Shown here in pieces: positions 50,402-59,225 of a stretch of DNA of 64,000 nucleotides. Source of the DNA: Parcubacteria bacterium C7867-008 (GTDB lineage: Bacteria; Patescibacteria; Paceibacteria; UBA9973; UBA2103); the NCBI GenBank assembly GCA_001189215.1, contig LFCR01000006.1:62001-126000 (forward strand). The letters are read 5' to 3'. The notes beneath the pieces were generated by a model. It was not told where the DNA came from and searched no databases. It saw only the letters and a program-made list of their open reading frames with translations. Position numbers and translations under genes: made by a program. Numbering within the stretch: position 1 is the stretch's first letter; each line of letters starts with the position of its first letter.

Positions 50402-51328
50402 ATGGAGGAATTCGACTATGAAAAGAGAGTGATGGGTTCAGAGGCTAGTATCAGTATCGTTGCTGATGATCGTGCCACCTCTGATGTCCTTGCTAGAACT
50501 CTCTTTGAGATTGCGGAAAAAGAGGAGGCGCGGTTCTCACGATTCCGAAAAGACAGTGAGCTTTCACGGCTCAATAGTGAACGTGCAATTAAAGTTTCCG
50601 CAGAGTTCATGGATGCACTTCTGCTTGGGAGAGAGCTATACCGTAAATCTTCAGGGGTATTTAATCCGCTCGTTGATATATCACGTTTCGGATACGACGC
50701 AGATATAAGTGTAATAAAAGGTACGGAACGTACGGGCAATGATGGTGCACCATACAACACAGACATGGAGGCTATCCATATTGACCAAGAGACCATGAGT
50801 GTTTCTCTTCAGGTAGGACAGAATCTCGATTTCGGTGGCTTCATAAAAGCGCACACCGCAGAGAAGATGGCGATGGCTGCATTAAATTGCCAAGGGGTTC
50901 TTGTGAATCTTGGGGGAGACATATATGCTCGTGGACTTGATGCAGAGGGTAAGCCTTTCGTCTTCATGGTGCAACACCCAACTGACCCAAACGTTGATCT
51001 CTCATTCATCGCGACTAATGTAGGAATCGCAACGAGTGGATCATATAACCGTCACTGGAAGTATCGAGGTACTCCGTTCTTTCACATACTCGACAGCACA
51101 GGAAGTAAGAATCCAATAACCGAAATCCTATCAGCAACCATTATCTCCAGGACAGGAGCGGAAGCTGACGCATATGCGACCGCAGCTCTCGCCCTTGGTG
51201 CCGAGGCTGGTGGGGAATTCCTGACAGAGAATGGATGCGAGTACTGTTTCATCTTAACGGATGGGAGTTCTATATGTTCTCGTTCGTTCCCAATGATTCA
51301 ACAATCTACTGTAAATTCTTATGCCTAG
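50402..51328 (+). CDS. apbE: FAD:protein FMN transferase
   Basis: Attaches FMN covalently to a Thr or Ser of exported redox proteins. 308 residues with the ApbE pattern: MGSEASI near the N-terminus, RFRKDSELSRLN, VDISRFGYDADI, the FAD-binding loop ALNCQGVLVNLGGDIYARG and the C-terminal SGSYNRHWKYRGTPFFHILD (all given short). No signal peptide is visible, so it may act in the cytosol before export. The substrate flavoprotein is not evident; the membrane protein downstream is a candidate. Confidence 0.92.
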   Translation: MEEFDYEKRVMGSEASISIVADDRATSDVLARTLFEIAEKEEARFSRFRKDSELSRLNSERAIKVSAEFMDALLLGRELYRKSSGVFNPLVDISRFGYDADISVIKGTERTGNDGAPYNTDMEAIHIDQETMSVSLQVGQNLDFGGFIKAHTAEKMAMAALNCQGVLVNLGGDIYARGLDAEGKPFVFMVQHPTDPNVDLSFIATNVGIATSGSYNRHWKYRGTPFFHILDSTGSKNPITEILSATIISRTGAEADAYATAALALGAEAGGEFLTENGCEYCFILTDGSSICSRSFPMIQQSTVNSYA

Positions 51329-51947
51329 CAAAACCTTCTTCGCATTCACCGCATCACTTCAAGAGTTATTGCTTGTAATAAGTATTGGAATACTGCTGAT
51401 ACTACCGGTAACTCTTGCATACATTCCTTCGTACCTGCCAACATGGTCATACACGGCGCTATTCGGTGTCTCACTTTTTGCAGTATTTCTGGTACTAGCT
51501 ATACGACCTCTCGCGGATTTACTACCGAACATCACATGGATTCGGCCACTGGTGATCCTGCGTAAAGGGTTTGGTGTACTGTCTGCCTCCATAATCGTTG
51601 GAATAATGCTTTCAAAGTTTATGACTGACGGAGTCTACTATGCACTGGATTTCTTTAGCCTAGAACATTGGTCCCTTCAGGGAGCTTCGATTCTTGCCCC
51701 TATAGGCGATCTATCGGCCCTCATACTTCTTGTGACATCAAATAAGTTCTCAAAGCGCGTGCTTGGTACGGATTGGAAACGAATCCAGAAGCTAGCGTAC
51801 GTGTATTTCTATGCAGGCGCACTATACGAATATCTTCTGCTCGGCCAAATTCTCGCGCTCATTGCAATGATTATTGTCACTATTTTAGTTCTCGCCGCGT
51901 ATAGGAAGAATCATCCGGTATATAAACCAATCCTTCAATCGGTATGA
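51321..51947 (+). CDS. MsrQ/ferric-reductase-like membrane protein lacking haem His
   Basis: 208 residues with six helices, arranged like the ferric reductase-like transmembrane domain (YedZ/MsrQ): WIRPLVILRKGFGVLSAS and LGTDWKRIQKLAYVYFYAGALYEYLL. In MsrQ the corresponding helices carry haem-ligand His residues; here these positions hold Gly, Gln and Tyr, and the only His in the region is in SLEHWSLQG, in a loop. It may have lost haem and use flavin or a different carrier. It overlaps apbE by 8 bases and the reductase gene by 4. Confidence 0.72.
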   Translation: MPSKTFFAFTASLQELLLVISIGILLILPVTLAYIPSYLPTWSYTALFGVSLFAVFLVLAIRPLADLLPNITWIRPLVILRKGFGVLSASIIVGIMLSKFMTDGVYYALDFFSLEHWSLQGASILAPIGDLSALILLVTSNKFSKRVLGTDWKRIQKLAYVYFYAGALYEYLLLGQILALIAMIIVTILVLAAYRKNHPVYKPILQSV

Positions 51948-52645
51948 ATATAAAACGTATGACCGCTCATATAGCTGCAGCGAATGATATCTCGCCCACG
52001 GCACGGGAAGTCGTCCTTGATTTGCCAGAACCGTTAAACTTTATACCTGGTGCGTTTGTAAATGTGTTTATGGAAATTGAAGGAGTCCGTGCGCGTCGTG
52101 CGTACTCGATTTCTTCAGATGAAACTATTCAGGACGTCATTACACTAACTATACGTAAGGGAAGTCTTGGTGGTATGAGCGAACGCTTCTGGGATGAATC
52201 AATAACTGCAATTCCTGTTGAAATAATGGGACCGCTTGGGCTTAATACATCTGACAAAATCTCAGGCACGAGAGTGTTTCTCTTTGGATTCGGCATAGGT
52301 GTTTCCGTGATAAAGGGATTACTACCGCATCTTCTTCGAAGGAAAAATCTCAAAGAGATAACAGTCATGATCGCAAGCAGGAATGAGGAGGAGGCTTTGT
52401 ACAAGGAATTCTTTGAAGAGCAGCTAATACATAACCCTCATCTCAAACTGAAGATGGTCCTTTCACAGCCGTTTGATCCTAAGTACCCATATAAGGGACA
52501 CCTACAAGATCATATTAATGGCTTAGATTTTACCGATGCATCGATATACATTTGTGGCTCAAAAGTTGCTACGGAATCTTTAAGAGATGCGATAGAGAAT
52601 GAGGGTAAGAAAGTGGGTGAATTCTTTCTCGAAGCATTTGATTAA
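51944..52645 (+). CDS. FAD/NAD(P)H oxidoreductase, ferredoxin-NADP reductase fold
   Basis: 233 residues. The FAD-binding barrel has RRAYSISS (about residue 50) and TIRKGSLGGMSERFW; the NAD(P) domain has VFLFGFGIGVSVIKGLL (in short GFGIGVSVIKG) and ends with YICGSKVATESLRDAI and FFLEAFD. It passes electrons from NAD(P)H to a carrier, here probably the rubredoxin or the MsrQ-like protein. The 4-base overlap (ATGA) with the preceding gene shows tight coupling. Confidence 0.92.
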   Translation: MNIKRMTAHIAAANDISPTAREVVLDLPEPLNFIPGAFVNVFMEIEGVRARRAYSISSDETIQDVITLTIRKGSLGGMSERFWDESITAIPVEIMGPLGLNTSDKISGTRVFLFGFGIGVSVIKGLLPHLLRRKNLKEITVMIASRNEEEALYKEFFEEQLIHNPHLKLKMVLSQPFDPKYPYKGHLQDHINGLDFTDASIYICGSKVATESLRDAIENEGKKVGEFFLEAFD

Positions 52646-52648
52646 TGA

Positions 52649-53122
52649 TTACGAATCCTCTGCGATTAGTTCGGAAAGTACATCACTCGTATGTTTTCCA
52701 GAAGTGAAATCACCCCAGCGGATCCATGTAGGTGTTATGCGGAACAGTTTCACCACAGCTGCATCAAAGTGAGTAAGGGGAGCCTGATATGTTGTATTAG
52801 ATTGTAGTTGTCTAAATACAGACTGCACGGTCTCGTCTGAGACTGGAATGTCAGAGACATCTTTTGCAATACCTTCGATCTCGACTGCTTGTGGTACGTT
52901 TTCGTTTGACACACTAAAAGCAACTTCTGCACGGTGTTTAATATCCTCGACCTTACGTGTGCTTATAAGTGTGAGGAAATAGATAGAAAAATCCTCACCG
53001 CAGACGTAATAGACCATACGGGAGCGTGGAGTTCCGTCAGGTGAAAGTGTCGAAAGTACACCGGTATTGTTTGACTTCAGGAAAGAAAGGGCCGCGGCCT
53101 TTTTGGTGTTCGATGTATCCAT
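52649..53122 (-). CDS. Pyridoxamine 5'-phosphate oxidase-family protein, copy 2
   Basis: 157 residues, a paralogue of the protein at 47189-47662: LSTLSPDGTPRSRMVYY, LTLISTRKVEDI and PTWIRWGDF at equal spacing. It probably binds a flavin or haem. It is convergent with the redox cluster, ending 3 bases after the reductase gene, and divergent from the second TspO gene. Confidence 0.85.
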   Translation of the reverse strand: MDTSNTKKAAALSFLKSNNTGVLSTLSPDGTPRSRMVYYVCGEDFSIYFLTLISTRKVEDIKHRAEVAFSVSNENVPQAVEIEGIAKDVSDIPVSDETVQSVFRQLQSNTTYQAPLTHFDAAVVKLFRITPTWIRWGDFTSGKHTSDVLSELIAEDS

Positions 53123-53204
53123 GCCACAAGTATACTCCTTGGCACTAATTCTGCGATATACTTTATGCAACCAGATCACTGGCTAGTAAAGAACATCAGA
53201 AACT

Positions 53205-53684
53205 ATGGATAATGATACAAAACTAACGCGTTCGTTCACTGGATACGTTGCCACGCTCCTATTCTTCGGTGTTGGAGCGATAACTACGATCGGCATGGCA
53301 TGGTACTCAAGCCTTAATCTTCCTTCTTGGACACCACCAGAACTGCTCGTTGCATTAATATGGTTCGTACTATTTGTTCTTACTGCCTGCTCTGTAGCGG
53401 TGTTTTGGGAGAGGTCTAAGAGAAGCGAACGATCTTTCGCTTGGATACTCAACCTATACATGGAAAATGCCATGCTCGTTCTCCTTTGGAACTACGTTTT
53501 CTTCGGTCTGCACAATCTAACTCTAGCCTTTGGCGTAGCGATCCTTATTGGTGTCATGGTACTGATTATTGTGATAAAGCTCTGGAAAGAAGTTCGCCTC
53601 GCCGCATTGCTACTCCTCCCATACTTACTATGGATGTTAGTTGCGCTGATGCTTACCTATCAGATCATGATTCTAAATCCTTAA
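53205..53684 (+). CDS. TspO/MBR family protein, copy 2
   Basis: 159 residues, five helices, with SLNLPSWTPPELLVALIWFVLF (TspO motif; shown short as LPSWTPPE) and MENAMLVLLWNYVFFGLHN. It binds tetrapyrroles in known relatives. It is divergent from PNPOx copy 2, whereas the first pair at 46.7-47.7 kb is convergent. The cupin gene follows after 10 bases. Confidence 0.85.
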   Translation: MDNDTKLTRSFTGYVATLLFFGVGAITTIGMAWYSSLNLPSWTPPELLVALIWFVLFVLTACSVAVFWERSKRSERSFAWILNLYMENAMLVLLWNYVFFGLHNLTLAFGVAILIGVMVLIIVIKLWKEVRLAALLLLPYLLWMLVALMLTYQIMILNP

Positions 53685-53694
53685 GACCTATCAT

Positions 53695-54102
53695 ATGAAG
53701 GGATTCGTAACGAACATAGAACAAGTTTCTTTGGAGAATGAAAACTTCAGGCAAGTTCTCTATACCGCGAGGAACTGCCAGCTTGTGCTGATGGCTCTAC
53801 CAGCAGGCGAGGAGATCGGAGAGGAAGTACATGATGGCGACCAGTTCATCCGTGTTGAAGAAGGGGAGGGTCAATCAATCCTGGATGGAGTAGAACGTGA
53901 TCTTACTGATGGCTCAGTGGTGATTATTCCTGCCGGAGTACGGCACAACATTAAGAACACCTCGGTGAGTGATTCTTTAAAGCTCTACTCTATTTACGCT
54001 CCACCGCACCATAAAGATTGTGTGGTACATGCCACTAAGGAAGAAGCTGAGGCAGATGATGAGCACTACGATGGTCAGACTACAGATGACCTCGATCTAT
54101 AG
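53695..54102 (+). CDS. Cupin-domain protein
   Basis: 135 residues, a single small beta barrel: GEEIGEEVHDGDQFIRVEEGEG (metal-binding His and Glu, shown in part as EVHDGDQFIRVEEG), VIIPAGVRHNIKN and a C-terminal HHKDCVVHATKEEA. The motifs fit cupin_2. It likely binds a metal and a small ligand; substrate unknown. It is in one unit with TspO copy 2. Confidence 0.9.
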   Translation: MKGFVTNIEQVSLENENFRQVLYTARNCQLVLMALPAGEEIGEEVHDGDQFIRVEEGEGQSILDGVERDLTDGSVVIIPAGVRHNIKNTSVSDSLKLYSIYAPPHHKDCVVHATKEEAEADDEHYDGQTTDDLDL

Positions 54103-54111
54103 TTCCCAGTC

Positions 54112-54588
54112 TTAGCCTTTTCGTGCTGCATCAATAGCAGCTATATCGATCTTCTGCATGGTCATCATTGCTTTGAATGCGCGTTCTGCTTCTTCGCCAC
54201 CAACGGCAAGTGCCTCGAGTAGAGTGCGTGGTGTAATCTGCCATGATACTCCCCAGCGATCCTTACACCATCCGCAGTCACTCTCCTTACCACCATTTCC
54301 AACAATGGCGTTCCAATAGCGATCAGTCTCTTCCTGATCTTCTGTTGTGATCTGGAATGAGAATGACTCACTTTGCGTAAAGATGGGGCCACCGTTAAGA
54401 CCAACACAAGGAATTCCACAAACAGTAAATTCCACCGTTAATGCGTCACCCTTTTCACCACCTGGAAATTCAGTTGGCGCATAAAAAACAGCCCCTACTT
54501 TGCTATCAGGGAAGGTTGCAGCATAAAAGTTTGCCGCATCTTCCGCGTCCTTATTAAACCAGAGGCAAATGGTGTTTTTAGGTATCAT
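54112..54588 (-). CDS. VOC/PhnB-like (3-demethylubiquinone methyltransferase-type) protein
   Basis: 158 residues of the glyoxalase/VOC fold: ICLWFNKDAEDAANFYAATFPDSKVG at the start (in short FNKDAEDAANFYAATF), FTVCGIPCVGLNGGP, and CGWCKDRWGVSWQITP at the end. Such PhnB-like proteins are annotated as methyltransferases but their activity is unproven. Convergent with the cupin gene. The degenerate array repeat (54622-54648) lies just upstream of its start. Confidence 0.9.
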   Translation of the reverse strand: MIPKNTICLWFNKDAEDAANFYAATFPDSKVGAVFYAPTEFPGGEKGDALTVEFTVCGIPCVGLNGGPIFTQSESFSFQITTEDQEETDRYWNAIVGNGGKESDCGWCKDRWGVSWQITPRTLLEALAVGGEEAERAFKAMMTMQKIDIAAIDAARKG

Positions 54589-54621
54589 ATTTTTTTATGT
54601 TCCTTTAAGTATATCAAATGT

Positions 54622-54648
54622 GTTTCCACGTCGTAGCAAATTTCTAGT
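54622..54648 (+). repeat. Degenerate array repeat, outside the array
   Basis: 20 of 27 positions match variant A (GTTTCCACGTCGTAGCAAA and a decayed 3' part). It has the same orientation as the ten array copies, 9 kb away, between divergent genes. It may mark an older insertion or a lone site. Confidence 0.65.
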
Positions 54649-54698
54649 CAATCTCGTCAGGGATAATAATGAGTGTTAAAAGTTGATACACTGTAAAT

Positions 54699-55334
54699 AT
54701 GAAGAGCACAAAGGCAGATCATATTGGGAAGGTGATAATAGTTACTGTAGTAGTGGCTTTCGGACTAGTATGGCTAGCCATGCGCGCAATACCACAAATA
54801 AAACAACCTGAAACGGTTACTACTATTGCCACCTCGACTTCAGCATCTACAACAAGCAGTATCCGGATGACTGCTAAAACGAGTAATCGCTGGGAATCAT
54901 TTGTGAAGCCATCTGATTCCGAACTCCGTACCATGCTTACACCACTGCAGTATCAGGTGACTCAAGAGCAAGGAACGGAAGAACCATTTACAAATGAGTA
55001 TTTTGAGACTCATTCCTCAGGTATTTATGTGGATCGTGTTTCAGGAGAACCTCTCTTTTCCTCAAACGATAAATATGATTCTGGTACAGGATGGCCTTCG
55101 TTTGTCCGGCCCATATCGAATGAGAGTGTGGTACTCAAGACCGATAGCAATCTTTTGTTTCCTCGTACAGAAGTTCGATCACGTTACGCTGATTCGCATC
55201 TGGGACATGTCTTTGATGATGGGCCATCTGGTCGTGGAGGTAAGCGGTACTGTATGAATTCTGCAGCACTGAAGTTTGTGCCAAAAGATGACATGGAAAC
55301 AGAAGGATACGGACAGTATTTAACTAGCTTGTAG
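54699..55334 (+). CDS. msrB: Membrane-anchored methionine-R-sulfoxide reductase B
   Basis: Reduces Met-R-SO in proteins, here probably outside the membrane. 211 residues: an N-terminal helix (about 10-28), a Thr/Ser linker, then the MsrB domain with the conserved DSGTGWPSF, the GHVFDDGP loop and the catalytic Cys in RYCMNSAAL. The four zinc-binding Cys of many MsrB enzymes are absent (YVDRVSGEPLFSS). A link with the MsrQ-like protein and the redox cluster at 49.8-52.6 kb is plausible. Confidence 0.93.
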   Translation: MKSTKADHIGKVIIVTVVVAFGLVWLAMRAIPQIKQPETVTTIATSTSASTTSSIRMTAKTSNRWESFVKPSDSELRTMLTPLQYQVTQEQGTEEPFTNEYFETHSSGIYVDRVSGEPLFSSNDKYDSGTGWPSFVRPISNESVVLKTDSNLLFPRTEVRSRYADSHLGHVFDDGPSGRGGKRYCMNSAALKFVPKDDMETEGYGQYLTSL

Positions 55335-55374
55335 GAAGAATAACACCCAACACACTAGTGATACCATTACACCA

Positions 55375-55875
55375 ATGGAACGTTTTGAGGCGTACGAGAA
55401 ATTAGTCATATCCATTGAGGAAGCTTCTGAAGCAGATATAGAGGTACTTATCGATATAGAAAAGAGTCTCCCACAAACAAATACATATTCAGCAATGTAT
55501 ACGGAGGATGAATGGAAGCAAGAATTGGCAGAGAATAAAATATACCTAATTAAAGATCGAGAAGTACCAATAGGTAGTGTCGCCTATGTAGAGAGATCTC
55601 TAGAACATATATACATAAGTGGCATTGTTGTTCGTCCGGAATATCAAGGTAAAGGTATTGCAACCAATGCGATAAAAGGAGTGCTAGAAAAGTACCGAAA
55701 TGCAACCCGGTTTGACCTGGCTACACACCCAGACAATCCTGCGCTCAAACTGTATGAATCGCTTGGATTCAAAGTAGAGGAGCGAAAAGAGAACTATTTT
55801 GGAGATGGTGAACCTCGCTTGATTCTTGCCCTGACAAACACGCATGGTCCTAGCGCCGTATCAAGCTTTGAATAA
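55375..55875 (+). CDS. GNAT-family N-acetyltransferase
   Basis: 166 residues with the acetyl-CoA-binding core VVRPEYQGKGIATNAIKGVLEKY (in short PEYQGKGIATNAI) and a typical end LYESLGFKVEERKENYFGD. The substrate is not known. It lies between msrB and the DUF1801 gene on the plus strand; spacing of 11 bases to the latter suggests co-transcription. Confidence 0.9.
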   Translation: MERFEAYEKLVISIEEASEADIEVLIDIEKSLPQTNTYSAMYTEDEWKQELAENKIYLIKDREVPIGSVAYVERSLEHIYISGIVVRPEYQGKGIATNAIKGVLEKYRNATRFDLATHPDNPALKLYESLGFKVEERKENYFGDGEPRLILALTNTHGPSAVSSFE

Positions 55876-55886
55876 TAATAATTCAT

Positions 55887-56321
55887 ATGGCAGAGCTAAA
55901 AACAAAGCTTACTAAAGCAAACGTCGAGAAGTTTTTGAAAACAATCAAAGACGAACAGAAGCGCAAGGATTGTTTTGTAATCGCAGAAATAATGGAAAGG
56001 GCCACAAAGTCTAAGCCAGAAATGTGGGGTGCATCAATCGTTGGTTTTGGTCGTAGGAAGTATACCTATGCAAATGGCAAAGAGGGGGAGTGGATGGTGA
56101 TTGGTTTTGCTCCCCGCAAACAAAATATTGCACTCTATGGGTTAAAGATCTTCAAGATGACAACCAGTGGTTTGAAAGAAGATAAAGGAGAAAACGATTT
56201 CCTCCTAAAACTGGGTAAGTATAAGGAGGGAGGTGGGTGTCTCTATATAAACAGGCTTTCCGATATCAATACAAAGGAGCTTGAGAAAATAATTAAGCTT
56301 GCGCTGAAGCGTCAAACATAG
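55887..56321 (+). CDS. DUF1801 family protein
   Basis: 144 residues. The pattern VEKFLKTIKDEQKRKDCFVIAEIMERATKSKPEMWGASIVGFG (in short KSKPEMWGASIVGFG) and WMVIGFAPRKQNIALY is that of DUF1801, a YdhG-like fold of unknown function. The C-terminal half has KYKEGGGCLYINRLSDI. Confidence 0.9.
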   Translation: MAELKTKLTKANVEKFLKTIKDEQKRKDCFVIAEIMERATKSKPEMWGASIVGFGRRKYTYANGKEGEWMVIGFAPRKQNIALYGLKIFKMTTSGLKEDKGENDFLLKLGKYKEGGGCLYINRLSDINTKELEKIIKLALKRQT

Positions 56322-56344
56322 CTGTTCCAGACGACGTATATAAA

Positions 56345-56386
56345 AAGAAAGCCGCCCGGAGCGTCACGGAGTGTTCCGGGCAGCTT
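56345..56386 (-). terminator. Terminator of the methyltransferase gene
   Basis: GCCGCCCGGA pairs with TCCGGGCAGC around GCGTCACGGAGTGT; on the minus strand it is followed by TTTCTTTTTA. Confidence 0.75.
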
Positions 56387-56413
56387 CGAGCGACTGGTCG
56401 CAGTGCTTTTGTA

Positions 56414-57109
56414 TCACCGTCGGCAGATGTGAATGTAGTCACCATACCCGGAATCGCTATCCGGCCATGGCTGAGTTGTCGTCACACTTGCGAAGTGTCG
56501 CTCAAGGAGAGCGAGACGCTTCGGAAGCGATGGTTTGAACTCTTCCATCATCACATCATTTTCTAGTATGCCGATTGTCCATGCGATAACTCGGTCAGGA
56601 GCCCCATTAGTGATCGTGTTAATGAGATACTCGTACCCAAGCTTCGCTGCAGCAAGCTTTCGCTCCGTCTCATTCGTATAGTCGTCTACATAGCAATCCG
56701 AAAGGACGACGACTCCTCCTTGCTTCACCAGCGACGCAATGTTCGCAATTGCTGCTTCTTGTTGGTCATACGGTACATGATGCAGAGCACCAGTGCAGAC
56801 GACGACGTCGAATTGCTCAGATGCCTTCCAGTCCAGAACATCTCCTAATTGGAAATCAATTTCTTCTGGATAGACAGCCTTACCGTGCCCCACATACCGC
56901 TCGTCTATGTCGACGCCGGTAAGCCGTAGGTCCATACGCCTTTTACTGATGAGTCCGAGCAGGTAGCCAGGACCACACATGATATCGAGCAGCGTCCCAC
57001 CAATCGGGGCAAGTGCACTGATACGGTTGAGAACGGTCTCAAGTGAATATTTGTATGGCCAGAAAAGAAGGCCTTCTTCGTAGGTTTCAGATTCCGGTAG
57101 TTCTCTCAT
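56414..57109 (-). CDS. SAM-dependent methyltransferase, likely acquired
   Basis: 231 residues from the ATG at 57109, with AGGAG 9 bases upstream. The SAM site is LLDIMCGPGYLLGLI (about residues 38-52), then GVDIDERYVGHGK and DVVVCTGALHHVPYDQQEAAI. It is a class I methyltransferase; the substrate is unknown. Codons are G+C-rich and the gene has a strong ribosome site and its own terminator, unlike its neighbours. Confidence 0.9.
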   Translation of the reverse strand: MRELPESETYEEGLLFWPYKYSLETVLNRISALAPIGGTLLDIMCGPGYLLGLISKRRMDLRLTGVDIDERYVGHGKAVYPEEIDFQLGDVLDWKASEQFDVVVCTGALHHVPYDQQEAAIANIASLVKQGGVVVLSDCYVDDYTNETERKLAAAKLGYEYLINTITNGAPDRVIAWTIGILENDVMMEEFKPSLPKRLALLERHFASVTTTQPWPDSDSGYGDYIHICRR

Positions 57110-57194
57110 TTCGCGCACTCCTGTATGTGCTGTATACCCCAATACGTATTCTAGACAGAACCTAGCATAGATTGCATAAAGACTCCAACCCTAG

Positions 57195-57494
57195 TTACTG
57201 CACACTTACCAAAATAAGTACAACAAACGTTATAGCACCGAACACACCTAGTGTTTTTAGAAAATATGATAGCGCCTCAGCTCTCTTGTTTTCTATGAGT
57301 TTACGTAATGGTTGATAGAAGAATAAGAACGCCATAACTGCTGCAGAAAATACAAACAACGAGATGAATCCCATACCATCAAGCAGGGTATCTGGAGTGT
57401 CATGTCGGAATGACTCAAGGAAGCGCATGAATAGTGCTACAGCAGCAATATAGATAGTTGCAGCAACTGCATTGATAAATGGACTCCATTTCAT
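57195..57494 (-). CDS. Small membrane protein, 99 residues
   Basis: Three hydrophobic helices (about 5-24, 42-62 and 78-96) with basic linkers (LRKLIENKRAEALSY). No family is recognised. It is divergent from the gene at 57557. Confidence 0.6.
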   Translation of the reverse strand: MKWSPFINAVAATIYIAAVALFMRFLESFRHDTPDTLLDGMGFISLFVFSAAVMAFLFFYQPLRKLIENKRAEALSYFLKTLGVFGAITFVVLILVSVQ

Positions 57495-57556
57495 GTACCA
57501 GATATAACCCCACTGAATGGTTCTTGGTTACTTATAGTGACTGATATACTTTGAAC

Positions 57557-58444
57557 ATGTCTGATGAAACCCTCCGCCCGGAACTAGCTGATTCAACGTC
57601 GATAGATGGGTCAATGCATGCTGAAAGTTCAGCAACAAATCTCTCAACTGCCAATCGTCGGGACATGTGGTGGTACGGTATTATCCTTATTTTATTGCTT
57701 GTCTGTGTCGGGGCATGGCTTGCATATAGCAATTTGAGTAGCGAATCACCAAAGCAAGAAGTCTCTGCTGAGAGGAAAATCGCGCAGGCATGCAAGCAAC
57801 TTATTGCGGGAAATGAGGTGCACGGAGATGTGCCTCTACCCATTACCTGTGAACTCATAGTGAATAAAAATGAGCCAGCACTATCCATGACGATCCTTCC
57901 CGATGGAAGCGTAAAGTTCGCACGTGATGGAGTAATACTTTCTGAGTTCCGTAATGATACCTATGAACCTGAATTAGACTCAGATTCAATAGTGAGCATC
58001 GTGTCCTATTACGATGACAAAGTAATCCTGGATTTTGAACCATTCTATCTTAATGACTTCAACTACGACGGCTATCTAGATATCGTTATGCTTGCGGGAA
58101 GGGGAGCCTATCAAGCTTCATATAAGTTATTTGCATACAACACGAAGAGTCATACGTTCGATACCAAACCTACCTTAGAGTTAACAGATCCAGTCATAGA
58201 TGAGAAAACCAAAGAGATATACTCGCACGCCAAGGGAAGAGGACTCAACGATATATATAGCAACGAAACATATCGCTTTGAAAAAGGAGAGTACGTCCTA
58301 GTACGACTTGAAACACAAGATATGGTGGATTTCAATGATCTAGATTCAGACTACGTTTATATTGAATATGAGAGAAAGAACGGGGAAATGTTAGAAGTGA
58401 AGCGTGAGATTATTACTGCCTCAGAAATCTTTGGAGAACAGTAA
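57557..58444 (+). CDS. Anchored exported protein, XAC2610/FG-GAP-like
   Basis: 295 residues from the ATG at 57557, which follows a TATACT box (57545-57550) in leaderless style. One helix (about 36-54), then an exported domain with DFNYDGYLDIVMLAGRGAYQASYKL, a calcium-binding-like Asp-rich turn found in XAC2610-type and FG-GAP proteins (shown short as DFNYDGYLDIV). Function unknown. Confidence 0.65.
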   Translation: MSDETLRPELADSTSIDGSMHAESSATNLSTANRRDMWWYGIILILLLVCVGAWLAYSNLSSESPKQEVSAERKIAQACKQLIAGNEVHGDVPLPITCELIVNKNEPALSMTILPDGSVKFARDGVILSEFRNDTYEPELDSDSIVSIVSYYDDKVILDFEPFYLNDFNYDGYLDIVMLAGRGAYQASYKLFAYNTKSHTFDTKPTLELTDPVIDEKTKEIYSHAKGRGLNDIYSNETYRFEKGEYVLVRLETQDMVDFNDLDSDYVYIEYERKNGEMLEVKREIITASEIFGEQ

Positions 58445-58456
58445 TTTTATAAAACT

Positions 58457-59200
58457 ATGGAACGGATTTTCATTGTCACGGGAGCTTCAGGTAAGCTTGG
58501 CGCTTCTTTTATTGAGAATCTGAAAGAAAAGAGTAACCATGTCTTTGCTCTCGCACGAAGGCAGACGGAGACGGAAGCTGATATAACGCTAGCTGCTGAT
58601 CTACTTGATGAGAATCAGGTTGAAGCAATTTTCAACACGATCAATGTAAGTGATGCTACAGAGATCGTTCTAATACACACCGTTGGTAAGTTTAAATTTG
58701 AGAGTAATGATTCTATTGGAACTCATAAGAATGAGGAGGGCATAGACGATGAAGTGTATACGACCAACGTCATTACCACGAAGAACATACTTAAGCAGCT
58801 CCTTTCAAACATGAAACCGCAAGCTACAGTAAGCGTAGTCGCCTTTGCTTCAGTGAGTGATAAGCACGATATACCATTTTGGTCTTCATATACTCGAGCA
58901 AAGAATATTCTACGAGGGTATCTTCAGACACTATCTGAAGCAAACCAAATATCAGCACTCATGGTTAATGTCAGTACTGTTGATACCGGTAATGAGAATC
59001 TCCTTCGTCCTAATGCGGACAAGACCTATTGGTTGCAGCCCCAGGAAATTGTTGAAAGAGTCCTGCCTGAACTCAGTACTTTAAATGGCTATAAGGAAAT
59101 AGACGTAGTTAAGGAACGACCAGATTTCGATGAAAAGTACTATATAGATCACGAGGCTCTTCTAGGGAAGTGGAAAAGAGAGATGGATATTAAAGAGTAA
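58457..59200 (+). CDS. Short-chain dehydrogenase/reductase
   Basis: 247 residues with Rossmann motif VTGASGKLGASF at the N-terminus and the catalytic Ser-Tyr-Lys as VAFASVS, YTRAKN (Y-x-x-x-K). An NAD(P)-dependent oxidoreductase of unknown substrate. It starts 12 bases after the preceding gene. Confidence 0.9.
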   Translation: MERIFIVTGASGKLGASFIENLKEKSNHVFALARRQTETEADITLAADLLDENQVEAIFNTINVSDATEIVLIHTVGKFKFESNDSIGTHKNEEGIDDEVYTTNVITTKNILKQLLSNMKPQATVSVVAFASVSDKHDIPFWSSYTRAKNILRGYLQTLSEANQISALMVNVSTVDTGNENLLRPNADKTYWLQPQEIVERVLPELSTLNGYKEIDVVKERPDFDEKYYIDHEALLGKWKREMDIKE

Positions 59201-59225
59201 TATTCTGGCAGGATATACTTTAGGT

